DNA of 8,514 nt from Flavobacteriales bacterium (lineage in GTDB: Bacteria; Bacteroidota; Bacteroidia; NS11-12g; UBA955): NCBI GenBank assembly GCA_947464515.1, contig CANHXF010000061.1, forward strand, positions 1 to 8,514. Direction: 5' to 3'. Shown one piece after another: positions 1 to 7,561 of the stretch. The notes beneath the pieces are model-generated. The model was not told where the DNA came from. It ran no database searches and saw only the letters and a list, made by a program, of their open reading frames with translations. A program made the position numbers and the translations under genes. How positions within the stretch are numbered: the first letter of the stretch is position 1; each line of letters begins with the position of its first letter.

Positions 1-1427
1 CATTGGACAACCTTGATGCTGTAATCAAATTGATTCGTGAAAGCCGCACACCAGACGCCGCAAAAGAAGGTTTGATGTCGAATTTTGGTCTTTCTGAAGT
101 TCAGTCCAAAGCCATTTTGGAAATGCGTTTACAGCGTTTGACAGGCCTTGAAATCGACAAGATCCGTGAAGAGTACAATGCAGTATTGAAAGAGATCATG
201 TATTACGAAAGTGTTTTGGCTAGCGAGGATTTGCGTATGGAAATCATCAAAACCGAAATCATCGAAGTAAAAGAAAAATACGGCGATGCGCGTCGTACCA
301 ACATCGAATTTAGCGCCGGAGAATTCAATATCGAAGATTTGATTCCAAACGATGAAGTGGTTATTACCATTTCTCACATGGGTTATATCAAACGGACTTT
401 GTTGAGTGAATACAAAGAACAAAATAGGGGTGGAAAAGGCTTGAGAGGTGTCGCACATAGAGATGCAGATTTCGTGGAGCACCTTTTCATCGCATCAACG
501 CACAACTATTTATTGTTATTTACAGAACAAGGAAGATGTTTCTGGTTAAAGGTTTACGAGATTCCAGAGGGTCACAAAGCGACAAAGGGAAGGCCGATTC
601 AGAATTTGATAAGTATTCCAAGTGATGATAAGGTAAAAGCTTACCTCAACGTAATCAACTTAAAGGATCCAGAATATTTGGAGAATACCTTCATTATTAT
701 GGTTACTAAGATGGGTGTGGTTAAAAAGACTTCTTTGGAAGCCTATAGCCGTCCTCGTACCAACGGTATCAATGCGATTACCGTGAGAGATGGAGATGAG
801 TTATTACAAGCATGCTTAACCGATGGCGACAGTGAAGTCATCATCGCAAAGAGAAAAGGAAAAGCCATCCGATTCCCAGAAGCAAAAGTTCGTCCAATGG
901 GCCGTACCGCTGCGGGTGTTAGGGGTGTTACTCTAGAATCAGCAGAGGATGAAGTGATTGGCATGGTTTGTGTAAATCCAAGAAAGAGTGAAGCTACCAT
1001 CCTGGTTTTAAGTGAAAAAGGATATGGAAAACGCACAGACCTCGAGGACTATCGCATTACAGGTAGGGGAGGAAAAGGCGTAAAAACCATCTCAATCACC
1101 GAAAAAACAGGAAGTCTAGTTGGAATCTTGTCGGTTACGGATGAAGATGGATTGATTATCATTTGTAAGAGTGGTATGACCATCAGAATGGCGATTGACA
1201 AATTGAGGGTTATGGGTAGGGCAACACAAGGGGTTCGACTTATCAACTTAAAAGGAGCGGATTCCATCGCAGGCTTGGCCAAATCGCCAAAAGAAGAAGA
1301 TGAGGAAGAAACCGAATTCATCGATGGCGAAACACCAGTGGTAATTGGCGGATCTGAAGAAAACAATACTGTGGAGGAAGCTCCAACAGAAGAAAACGAA
1401 GCAGAAACAACAGATACTGATGAATAA
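1..1427 (+). CDS. gyrA: DNA gyrase subunit A, C-terminal part (5' end outside window)
   Basis: GyrA is the DNA-cutting and DNA-wrapping subunit of the A2B2 gyrase that introduces negative supercoils, acting in the cytoplasm on the chromosome. The window holds only the last 474 or so codons; bases 1-2 belong to a split codon and the TTG at position 3 is an internal leucine. Counting from that codon, residues 1-95 are the end of the breakage-reunion domain (the LDNLDAVIKLIRES helix and the MRLQRLTGLE segment). Residues 115-425 form the six-bladed beta-pinwheel, with blades near 123, 173, 233, 282, 336 and 388. The GyrA box is QNRGGKG at 140-146, which separates GyrA from ParC; a related GRGGKG lies at 354-359 in blade 5. 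The tail from 431 has 20 acidic residues in 44 and no Lys or Arg. It overlaps the next gene by 8 nt. Identification is secure. Confidence 0.97.
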   Translation, partial: LDNLDAVIKLIRESRTPDAAKEGLMSNFGLSEVQSKAILEMRLQRLTGLEIDKIREEYNAVLKEIMYYESVLASEDLRMEIIKTEIIEVKEKYGDARRTNIEFSAGEFNIEDLIPNDEVVITISHMGYIKRTLLSEYKEQNRGGKGLRGVAHRDADFVEHLFIASTHNYLLLFTEQGRCFWLKVYEIPEGHKATKGRPIQNLISIPSDDKVKAYLNVINLKDPEYLENTFIIMVTKMGVVKKTSLEAYSRPRTNGINAITVRDGDELLQACLTDGDSEVIIAKRKGKAIRFPEAKVRPMGRTAAGVRGVTLESAEDEVIGMVCVNPRKSEATILVLSEKGYGKRTDLEDYRITGRGGKGVKTISITEKTGSLVGILSVTDEDGLIIICKSGMTIRMAIDKLRVMGRATQGVRLINLKGADSIAGLAKSPKEEDEEETEFIDGETPVVIGGSEENNTVEEAPTEENEAETTDTDE

Positions 1428-2658
1428 AATCATGAAATCCACTCTAGGGTTGGCACTAACCCTGGGATTCGCCCAATGCTCTACAGCACAGACCAAAGCA
1501 GTTAACTCTGCCGAGTATGCCTTAATGAGCAACACCGTTGAAGATTTAGTGATCGCCAAAGAGGAAATCGACAAAGCGAAACTGAATCCAAAAACAGCTG
1601 AACTGCCTAAAATGTACTTGGTAAGGGCAGATGTCTACTCGCGAATTGCTGGGGCAAAAGGAAATGAGTTATTAAACGGACTCACCGACAAAGCTGGGCT
1701 AGAAGCAACCATTTCGATGAACAAATTCTTCCAAAGCACCTTGCCAAAGAAGGAAGACGATCTAGAAACTGCGATCGGATTGGCTGGAAACTCTTTTGCT
1801 GCGGCATTTAACGAGTCTACACCTTATTTCAATTCTAATGATTCATTGCGTTTTAATGAATTGTGTATTTATTATGGAGAATTGGTAGCGCTGTACGACA
1901 AATTAGATACTTCGATGTCGAACAACCTCGCAAACAACAAAATCACCAAGGCTAGTCTTATGGAAACTTACGCTCAGGTTGCATCGTTGCATACCGATAA
2001 AGCGACTAGAATCAGAATAATTCAGGGTCTTGTTGATCAAGGAAATGTGGTTCCTGCGTTGGTTGAGGGCTTAGGTCGTTCCTACATATCAATGGGCGAC
2101 ACAGCAAAAGCTGAGGCTTGTATTCGCAAAGCCCTTGTAACGTCGAATAACGATGGAGCGATGTTCCAAGTGCTTGTAAACCACTTTGTGAGCATTGGTA
2201 AGGAAAAGCAGTTGTTTAATGATGTCGACAAGCAAATCGGAATCGATCCAACCAGCAGATTGTATTACACCAGGGCTTTCTTGTATGAATCGCAGGAGAA
2301 ATATGATTTGGCAATCGCCGATTACAAAAAATCAGTCGAGTTGGATGAGTTCAATTACGATGCAAACTTCAACTTGGGCTTGGCTTTGATGAAATATGAA
2401 AGTCGCAAATTGTACGACAAGCGCAGTGCAGCTCAGGGTGCAAAACGCAAATTGGTGGAGCAGGAGTTAATCAACTTGCATATTGATGCCAAAAAGTATT
2501 TGGAGCGCGCTTTGGACAATGTAGATTATTCAACTGCAGATCAAATCAATATTTGTAAGGCATTGAAAAATGCTTGTTTGGAAATTAGCGATGCTTCAGG
2601 TGCTGAGAAATACGGCCAATTGGTCAAGAGCATGGAAGCAGATGCCGCTGGTAAATAA
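1420..2658 (+). CDS. Exported tetratricopeptide-repeat protein
   Basis: The 412-residue product is a TPR protein, presumably a periplasmic or envelope protein-interaction scaffold; its partner is unknown. I place the start at the ATG at 1420, overlapping the gyrA stop as ATGAATAA. The in-frame ATG at 1432 is an equally plausible start, giving MKSTLGLALTLGFAQC. Either yields a signal peptide with probable cleavage in STA|Q (residues 21-24). Cys20 is preceded by FAQ, a poor lipobox, so I favour signal peptidase I over a lipoprotein. TPR-like helix pairs are visible at about 213-246 (ending AEACIRKAL), 280-313 (YDLAIADYKKSVELD) and from 314 (FNLGLALMKY). The N-terminal stretch 40-76, with EDLVIAKEEIDKAK, looks like a further degenerate repeat. 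Overlap with gyrA and the terminator downstream suggest co-transcription, with this gene last. No catalytic motif is seen. Function unknown beyond TPR. Confidence 0.9.
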   Translation: MNKIMKSTLGLALTLGFAQCSTAQTKAVNSAEYALMSNTVEDLVIAKEEIDKAKLNPKTAELPKMYLVRADVYSRIAGAKGNELLNGLTDKAGLEATISMNKFFQSTLPKKEDDLETAIGLAGNSFAAAFNESTPYFNSNDSLRFNELCIYYGELVALYDKLDTSMSNNLANNKITKASLMETYAQVASLHTDKATRIRIIQGLVDQGNVVPALVEGLGRSYISMGDTAKAEACIRKALVTSNNDGAMFQVLVNHFVSIGKEKQLFNDVDKQIGIDPTSRLYYTRAFLYESQEKYDLAIADYKKSVELDEFNYDANFNLGLALMKYESRKLYDKRSAAQGAKRKLVEQELINLHIDAKKYLERALDNVDYSTADQINICKALKNACLEISDASGAEKYGQLVKSMEADAAGK

Positions 2659-2718
2659 TACATAGAGTATTCGGATAGGGTTTATCCAAATCCAATCATA
2701 GTAAAAAGAGTTATTAGG

Positions 2719-2753
2719 GAAGGTCGTTGTTTATCAATGGCCTTTTCTTCTTT
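2719..2753 (+). terminator. Rho-independent terminator of the gyrA-TPR unit
   Basis: On the plus strand AAGGTCGTTG (2720-2729) pairs with CAATGGCCTT (2735-2744) around a 5-nt loop, and a T-rich tail TTCTTCTTT follows at 2745-2753. The RNA stem has ten pairs, two of them G-U. On the minus strand those two pairs become A-C mismatches, so the signal should work mainly for plus-strand transcription. It lies 61 nt after the TPR stop codon, as expected at the end of that unit. Confidence 0.75.
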
Positions 2754-2765
2754 CCGTCAATTTAA

Positions 2766-2781
2766 CATAATGTAAATTATG
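2766..2781 (-). terminator. Small AT-rich hairpin, possible weak minus-strand terminator
   Basis: CATAAT (2766-2771) and ATTATG (2776-2781) are a perfect inverted repeat around GTAA. It begins 12 nt past the stop of the minus-strand secreted-protein gene. The stem is short and AT-rich and the following minus-strand bases (TTAAATT) are only a modest T-tract, so termination here is a guess. No better minus-strand terminator is visible in the convergent gap 2659-2792. Confidence 0.2.
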
Positions 2782-2792
2782 AAACTTTTAAT

Positions 2793-5700
2793 TTACTGAA
2801 TCACAATCGACAAAGTATTGTATTTCAATTGACTAACAGTCTCAAATCCTACAATCGCATTACCTGCAGGAATCCCCTCCAATGATAAAGTGTGCAAGCC
2901 CTTTCCTGAAATATTCCATTCACGAATCAAACGACCCGCAACATCCATCAATTTCAACTTGCCAGGCTCAGTCACCGAAACATTCAAAACATCCTTGGCG
3001 GGATTTGGATAAATCACCAAAAATTGATTCATGTCGATCTTTCCAGTTCCCACAGATTTCAACATCAATATCGCACTGCTGTCGCTGTTGCAACCATTCT
3101 CCGTATAGACACAACGATAATTCCCAACCTTTGTCGCCTTTAACAACCTGCCCGTTCCCACAGATATCCCATCCTTATACCAAGTATATGTTCCTGTGCC
3201 AACATTTGCAGCCTTTAGTGTATCTAGATTACAACTGACAGTAATCGTCTTAACGCCATACGTTTTTATCGTGACCACTGAACTCATCGCCGGATTTGGT
3301 ATTACACAAGCCGACTTGGTGCTTACCGTGACCTTAAAAGCATCGCCATTATTTGGTGAAATCCCGAAAATATTGGGCATCGTCGCCGATGTAACAACGG
3401 AATTCTTCATCCAACTATAGCTCAAAACCAATCCTTTCGCCGCGGCATTCACCGTACTTCTCAATGAAAACGTATCATTTCTGCAAAGTATTGCGGGATT
3501 CGTGGCCAAGGTAACGATTAACGGAATCGTATCAATGACAACAATTCTATTCGTTTTTACCATCACATCGTCGCCAACCGAGTTACTCGTCGACAGTGTA
3601 ACGGAATATGTACCTCCTTTGGTAAACTGTACAATCGGATTTTGCTTGGTTGAATCTGTACCAAACTTGTAAATCACCCCAGTTTTGGGATTGAACGACC
3701 ATTTCCAAGATGTCGGTACATTTCGTGTTGAATCCTTGAACATAACTGTTTGATTACTACAAACCGTATCCTTACTGATTCCGAAATTGGCAATTGGACT
3801 CGCTTTTGACCATGCATCAGAGGTGAAAATGCCTCGACCGTGAGTCACTGCCATGATTGTTTGATCAGAGGAACGATATCGCAAAGTCGACGTTTTCACA
3901 GCACCCATACCCTCATTGTAAGGCATCCAAACAACAGAAGTAGCGAAGATGTCAGATGTGCCATAAATACCCAATTCCGTTGCAATTACAGCCTCTCCCA
4001 TCTTATTCGGATTGACCAAAATTGACCAAATTGGCATATCTGCGATGTTGCCATCTTTGCTTGTCCAAGTTGCACCAGCATCTACACTCATCAAAATATT
4101 TGCTGTTGATCCATAGTTACTTATCGTAACAAACAGAGTATCAGACAATCTCAAACGGTGTATGCTACTAATATTACCCGCAGGGATGGCAGATCCGGTT
4201 GAACCCGTAATGTCCTTCCAAGTTGGCGTAGAGAGAATTGCGTCCGTTGTTACATATAGCTTGCCGACGTCCGTCCCCACATACAATTGTGTTTTACCAG
4301 CGGCGCTAACAGAACTGCAGAATGCACTGGGTGCTCCGTTTGCCGCGGTTCCATTCACCGTTACCGTTGTCGCCAATGTGGCCGCTGTACCCAACTTATT
4401 GCGATAAATTGTCACTTTTGACTTTCCAGCAAAGAGATATCCGTTCAAATCATCCCATACCGCCGGATTAATAAATCTGCCTGTATTAGGATCGTCGAGA
4501 ATCTTCGCATTTGCCGTCCAATTGTTGCTTGTACTATAAAATTGATTGTAGACATAGCTTACAATTTGCTTGTTATCATTGGTCTGGCTGATGAAACAAT
4601 AACCACCATCGCCCCCTCCTACCATGTTTTCATTGCATAATCCCGATGTATTTAATTGATTGGTTCCGTTGTCCTGCGCACCGCCAAGCATCAAATCTTT
4701 CCCTTTGGTTTGTGAAATATCACCCCAATACATTTGTGTAACCGTAAACCCATTATTGGCTTCATAAATCACCGCTTGGTTGCTCATATTGTCCATGATG
4801 TCCGGCGCATAAAAAATTCCACCATCGGTACCAATTAGACACTCGGTAGTTCCAGGTTTAAAGGTGAAAGCATGGATATCGGCGTGAACATAAGAACAAC
4901 TCAAATTGGCTAAGCCCGAGTTATTACTCCACTTGCCAACGTGCTGCCAGGCCGCACCTCTATTTTGAGTTTGAAAGACATCTACGAATCCCGCCATAAC
5001 CACGGTAGTATCCACAGGCGAAACAGCGAGCGTTAAATCATACCAGGCTTGACCTCGGGATGGGTCAGTTGCGGGAATCCCGACATCGGCATCCTTGGGC
5101 TTAGAAACGGTGATCCAAGTTTTGCCCTTGTTATGACTACGAATCAACGTATCTACTTTTCCGGCGGCCTCAAAAACGGCATACAAAGTATATGCTGAAC
5201 TTGGAGCACAGGCGACTTCTACCCTCCCAGCCTGATTTGTATGAGAGTAGGCGACAGTCCAAGTAGTCCCATTATCTGAATACATGATTCGTCCACCGCC
5301 TTTGTCGGCTCCGGATTGAAAATAATTCTGCCTCGTCCCAACCCAAATCCGATTGTCGGCACCCAACTCTAAATCGGCCACGACAAATACATTGCTACTG
5401 CTTGGTATCGTTGACATCACATTGGAAAAAGAAACACCACCGTTGGTACTGCGCATCAATCCCACTGCCGATGTACCATGCCAAGCACCTGCAAAATACT
5501 GCATGTCGGTGGCGCAATAAATCACACTTTTTCCCGCCTCATTCCTGACTACGATATCATTAATATAATAATACGACTTGCTTGCATTGAGTTGAGTAAA
5601 TGTTTTCCCTGAATCGATACTTTTAAAAATCCCCAATCCTCTACTGGTCGATGGCGTTGAACCCCAGCCCTCACCTGTACCCACATACATCGTTCCTGGT

Positions 5701-6284
5701 GCATTTGGATCAAAGGCAATACATGTCACCGCGAGATTACTCCAAAGACCTGATGCAAATTGCCAAGTGCTACTCGCACTTGTTATATCGTTATTATACC
5801 ATAAACCGCCAGTTACAGCACCTGCCCATACTTTTTTTCCGGTTGATACGGTTGGGTCGTATGCAATGGCACGACATCTACCACCCACATTATTTGGTCC
5901 TCGAGTGACCCAGGTTGTTTTCGTAGTTCCCGGCATCGACCTTCTATTCAACGACTTCGCTTGCTGTGCATTGATTTCATCGACCAAAACTTCAGGGGTA
6001 GGTCGGCCTAAAACGGGATTCATGGTAGAAATCCATTCCTGCTTCCAGTATCCATCTGGGGTTGAATGTTCTTTGCGGACTTCGCTCCTATCTTGGTGAA
6101 AATCCTCGTTATCTAGTTCACTTTCCTCAGATTTTTGATACTGTAATTGCTTTTTTTCGATGCGATGCAAATCACGCTCTACCTTTCTCACTATTTTGTG
6201 ATAGGGCTTGGTATGATTGGACTGCTGAGAAAAAAGGGGACAAGAAAGTAAAAGCGTGCAAACGCCAAGAAGGTATTTTGTCAT
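2793..6284 (-). CDS. T9SS-secreted multidomain protein: Asp-box/VPS10-like propeller, PKD, Ig-like segments, type A sorting domain
   Basis: The 1163-residue protein is predicted to be secreted or anchored on the cell surface through the Bacteroidota type IX system. Residues 1-20 are a Sec signal peptide (hydrophobic LLGVCTLLLSCPLF, then SQQ). A charged segment at 25-85 has no recognised domain. Residues about 120-825 carry sortilin/BNR-type Asp boxes (S-x-D-x-G-x-T-W or variants) at 222-229, 279-286, 336-342, 383-390, 439-446 and 733-740. HADIHAFTFKP (467-477), GGAQDNGT (534-541) and THGRGIF (814-820) are also typical of this propeller group. A PKD-like domain lies at about 829-917 (SWKWSFNPKTG, GTYSVTLS), followed by two Ig-like segments (918-1008 and 1009-1076) with spaced cysteines. 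Residues 1087-1163 form the T9SS sorting domain (YPNPAKDVLNV, LMDVAGRLI, LEGIPAGN). The ligand or substrate is unknown; some relatives are glycoside hydrolases, but no catalytic residue can be assigned. It lies 17 nt after hmgA on the same strand. Confidence 0.93.
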   Translation of the reverse strand: MTKYLLGVCTLLLSCPLFSQQSNHTKPYHKIVRKVERDLHRIEKKQLQYQKSEESELDNEDFHQDRSEVRKEHSTPDGYWKQEWISTMNPVLGRPTPEVLVDEINAQQAKSLNRRSMPGTTKTTWVTRGPNNVGGRCRAIAYDPTVSTGKKVWAGAVTGGLWYNNDITSASSTWQFASGLWSNLAVTCIAFDPNAPGTMYVGTGEGWGSTPSTSRGLGIFKSIDSGKTFTQLNASKSYYYINDIVVRNEAGKSVIYCATDMQYFAGAWHGTSAVGLMRSTNGGVSFSNVMSTIPSSSNVFVVADLELGADNRIWVGTRQNYFQSGADKGGGRIMYSDNGTTWTVAYSHTNQAGRVEVACAPSSAYTLYAVFEAAGKVDTLIRSHNKGKTWITVSKPKDADVGIPATDPSRGQAWYDLTLAVSPVDTTVVMAGFVDVFQTQNRGAAWQHVGKWSNNSGLANLSCSYVHADIHAFTFKPGTTECLIGTDGGIFYAPDIMDNMSNQAVIYEANNGFTVTQMYWGDISQTKGKDLMLGGAQDNGTNQLNTSGLCNENMVGGGDGGYCFISQTNDNKQIVSYVYNQFYSTSNNWTANAKILDDPNTGRFINPAVWDDLNGYLFAGKSKVTIYRNKLGTAATLATTVTVNGTAANGAPSAFCSSVSAAGKTQLYVGTDVGKLYVTTDAILSTPTWKDITGSTGSAIPAGNISSIHRLRLSDTLFVTISNYGSTANILMSVDAGATWTSKDGNIADMPIWSILVNPNKMGEAVIATELGIYGTSDIFATSVVWMPYNEGMGAVKTSTLRYRSSDQTIMAVTHGRGIFTSDAWSKASPIANFGISKDTVCSNQTVMFKDSTRNVPTSWKWSFNPKTGVIYKFGTDSTKQNPIVQFTKGGTYSVTLSTSNSVGDDVMVKTNRIVVIDTIPLIVTLATNPAILCRNDTFSLRSTVNAAAKGLVLSYSWMKNSVVTSATMPNIFGISPNNGDAFKVTVSTKSACVIPNPAMSSVVTIKTYGVKTITVSCNLDTLKAANVGTGTYTWYKDGISVGTGRLLKATKVGNYRCVYTENGCNSDSSAILMLKSVGTGKIDMNQFLVIYPNPAKDVLNVSVTEPGKLKLMDVAGRLIREWNISGKGLHTLSLEGIPAGNAIVGFETVSQLKYNTLSIVIQ
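4011..4030. repeat. Two tandem copies of a 10-bp unit inside the secreted-protein gene
   Basis: ATTGACCAAA occurs twice in direct succession, within codons for residues around 752-758 (WSILVNP region). The unit is not a multiple of three, so gain or loss of a copy would shift the frame. With only two copies and conserved-looking protein on both sides, it is most likely incidental. Confidence 0.4.
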
Positions 6285-6291
6285 TTAAGAC

Positions 6292-6323
6292 CAAAGTTAA
6301 TTCATTCTACCCAAGATTTCCAA
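6292..6323 (-). promoter_or_regulatory. Candidate Bacteroidota promoter for the secreted-protein gene
   Basis: Read on the minus strand, TAACTTTG (6299 down to 6292) matches the Bacteroidota -7 element TAnnTTTG. A TTG (6323-6321) sits 21 nt upstream, close to the expected -33 position. The -33 element lies inside the last codons of hmgA. Only 7 nt separate the -7 box from the ATG at 6284, so a transcript from here would have almost no 5' leader. Seen by eye; the motif is short. Confidence 0.5.
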
Positions 6324-7459
6324 TAGGCAGGATCTTCCATATCCATCGCTTCTTGGGTAATCATCAAGGGATGAAATGGGTCGATCATCACGGCGAGTTC
6401 CTCAGTAAACTTCTTACCCAAGCTCTTTTCAACGGTTCCAGGGTGTGGTCCATGGGGAATTCCCTTTGGATGTAAAGAAATCATACCGCGCTCTACGTGT
6501 TTGCGGCTCATAAAATCTCCGGCCACGTAGTAAAGAATTTCATCTGAATCCACATTGCTATGATTGTAAGGCGCCGGAACAGATAACGGATGATAGTCAT
6601 ACATGCGGGGCACGAAACTGCAAATCACAAAATTCCGACCTTCAAAGGTTTGGTGAATTGGAGGTGGCATGTGTAAACGACCGGTAATAGGTTCAAAATT
6701 ATGGATGCTAAAGGCATATGGAAACAGGTATCCATCCCAACCCACAGCGTCAAATGGATGCGTTGCATAGGTATAAGGCCAAATCATGCCCTGCTTTTTA
6801 ATCAACACTTCAAACTCTCCCTTTTCATCGTGGGTTTCCAAATTCGTGGGCAACTTGATATCCCTTTCACAGTAAGGTGAATGCTCCATCAACTGTCCGC
6901 TTTTATTCATATAGCGGTTCGGTGGATGAATGGGAGTAGGCGATTCGACAAAGAATATTCTATTGTTTTCATCGTGAAAATGCAATTGATAAATTGTACC
7001 CCTCGGAATCACCAAATAATCTCCATATTCAAAGTCGATATTTCCGTAAATGGTTTTAAGAATTCCCGTGCCTTCATGGATAAATAGCACTTCGTCGGCA
7101 TCTGAATTTTTATAGAAATAATCAGAAAATCCCTTGGTAGGTGCTGCACTACCCATTTGCACATCCGAATTCATCAACAGAACTTTTCTACTTTTGATAT
7201 AATCCGATTCTGGCTTCGTCTTAAAGGTCAAGAAGCTACGATGCTGCATATTTTTCTCAACCGCGACTTTGGGTTCTACGCTGTAGGGTTTGCCCATCGC
7301 TTTAACCAATGTGGGCGGATGACAGTGATAAACCAACGAATAAATACTGCTAAAGCCTTCAGTACTCACCAATTCCTCGGCGTATAACTCTCCATTGGGT
7401 TTGCGAAACTGGGTGTGACGCTTGGCAGGAATTTGTCCAGATCTATGATAAAATGGCAT
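6302..7459 (-). CDS. hmgA: Homogentisate 1,2-dioxygenase
   Basis: HmgA is a cytoplasmic Fe(II) enzyme that opens the ring of homogentisate with O2 to give maleylacetoacetate, the central step of tyrosine and phenylalanine breakdown. The 385-residue product fits the short bacterial form; the human type is about 445. An N-terminal cupin half is visible around 118-161 (ADEVLFIHEGTG, GDYLVIPRGTIYQLHF). The C-terminal metal-binding half runs PAPYNHSNVDSDEILYY (295-311), then SLHPKGIPHGPHPG (328-341). By analogy with the human ligands His335, Glu341 and His371, the ligands here should be His300, Glu307 (or Asp306) and His336, with His330 matching human His365. The start ATG at 7459 gives MPFYHRSG, which resembles the usual N-terminus, and no signal peptide is present. 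No partner gene such as hppD or a fumarylacetoacetase is visible. A T9SS protein gene follows after 17 nt and a lipoprotein gene diverges upstream. The catalytic identification is strong. Confidence 0.93.
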   Translation of the reverse strand: MPFYHRSGQIPAKRHTQFRKPNGELYAEELVSTEGFSSIYSLVYHCHPPTLVKAMGKPYSVEPKVAVEKNMQHRSFLTFKTKPESDYIKSRKVLLMNSDVQMGSAAPTKGFSDYFYKNSDADEVLFIHEGTGILKTIYGNIDFEYGDYLVIPRGTIYQLHFHDENNRIFFVESPTPIHPPNRYMNKSGQLMEHSPYCERDIKLPTNLETHDEKGEFEVLIKKQGMIWPYTYATHPFDAVGWDGYLFPYAFSIHNFEPITGRLHMPPPIHQTFEGRNFVICSFVPRMYDYHPLSVPAPYNHSNVDSDEILYYVAGDFMSRKHVERGMISLHPKGIPHGPHPGTVEKSLGKKFTEELAVMIDPFHPLMITQEAMDMEDPAYWKSWVE

Positions 7460-7508
7460 AATGTTATTGTTATGGTACGAAACTAATTAAAAGGAAGCGC
7501 TCATAAAA

Positions 7509-7522
7509 ATGACGAAGGTCAT
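7509..7522. promoter_or_regulatory. Interrupted palindrome between divergent genes, possible operator
   Basis: ATGAC-GAAG-GTCAT is a perfect 5-bp inverted repeat with a 4-nt spacer. It is 50 nt upstream of the hmgA ATG and ends just before the TTG (-33) of the rightward promoter, a fitting place for a regulator serving either or both genes. I do not recognise the cognate regulator, and an arm this short can arise by chance. Confidence 0.3.
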
Positions 7523-7526
7523 AAAC

Positions 7527-7557
7527 TTGGAATTCAATTCACTTAAATGTACATTTG
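7527..7557 (+). promoter_or_regulatory. Bacteroidota-type promoter of the repeat lipoprotein gene
   Basis: TTG (7527-7529), a 20-nt spacer, then TACATTTG (7550-7557) match the Bacteroidota primary-sigma consensus TTG / TAnnTTTG at the expected spacing. The -7 box ends 4 nt before the ATG at 7562, so the RNA should begin at or next to the start codon. A 12-bp palindrome (7545-7556) overlaps the -7 box. This is the best promoter match in the window. Confidence 0.7.
7545..7556. promoter_or_regulatory. 12-bp perfect palindrome over the -7 box
   Basis: AAATGTACATTT is fully self-complementary and covers all but the last base of the -7 element (7550-7557). A dimeric repressor bound here would block RNA polymerase. 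AT-rich intergenic DNA produces such palindromes by chance fairly often, so operator function is inference. Confidence 0.3.
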
Positions 7558-7561
7558 ATTA

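Noticed and set aside
3..5. TTG at the left edge as a start codon for a 474-residue protein
   Set aside because: The sequence from here continues the gyrase breakage-reunion domain in mid-helix, so the codon is an internal leucine of a longer gyrA.
1345..1419. Upstream TTG-initiated extension of the TPR protein
   Set aside because: It would put 25 hydrophilic, Lys/Gln-rich residues in front of a clear signal peptide and overlap gyrA by over 80 nt; ATG 1420 or 1432 is far better.
129..1574. Open frames antisense to gyrA and the start of the TPR gene
   Set aside because: They lie opposite strongly conserved coding sequence and show no recognisable domain or start context.
2673..2687. GGATA-GGGTT-TATCC hairpin just after the TPR stop
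   Set aside because: Only five base pairs and no T-tract follow; the hairpin at 2719-2753 is the better terminator.
3046..3165. 12-bp direct repeat GTTCCCACAGAT at 3046-3057 and 3154-3165
   Set aside because: Both copies encode SVGTG in Ig-like and linker segments of the secreted protein; a single 12-bp match is not a mobile or regulatory element.
2793..6284. Calling the secreted protein a glycoside hydrolase or sialidase because of its Asp boxes
   Set aside because: Asp boxes are structural and shared by many non-enzymatic propellers; no catalytic residues could be assigned.
6062..6475. 137-codon plus-strand frame across the hmgA/secreted-protein junction
   Set aside because: It is antisense to two well-supported genes and its translation resembles nothing; it looks like a shadow frame.
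7478..7485. TAGTTTCG on the minus strand as the hmgA -7 box
   Set aside because: It has one mismatch to TAnnTTTG and only TTT at the -33 position, so I could not support it as a promoter, although hmgA must have one nearby.
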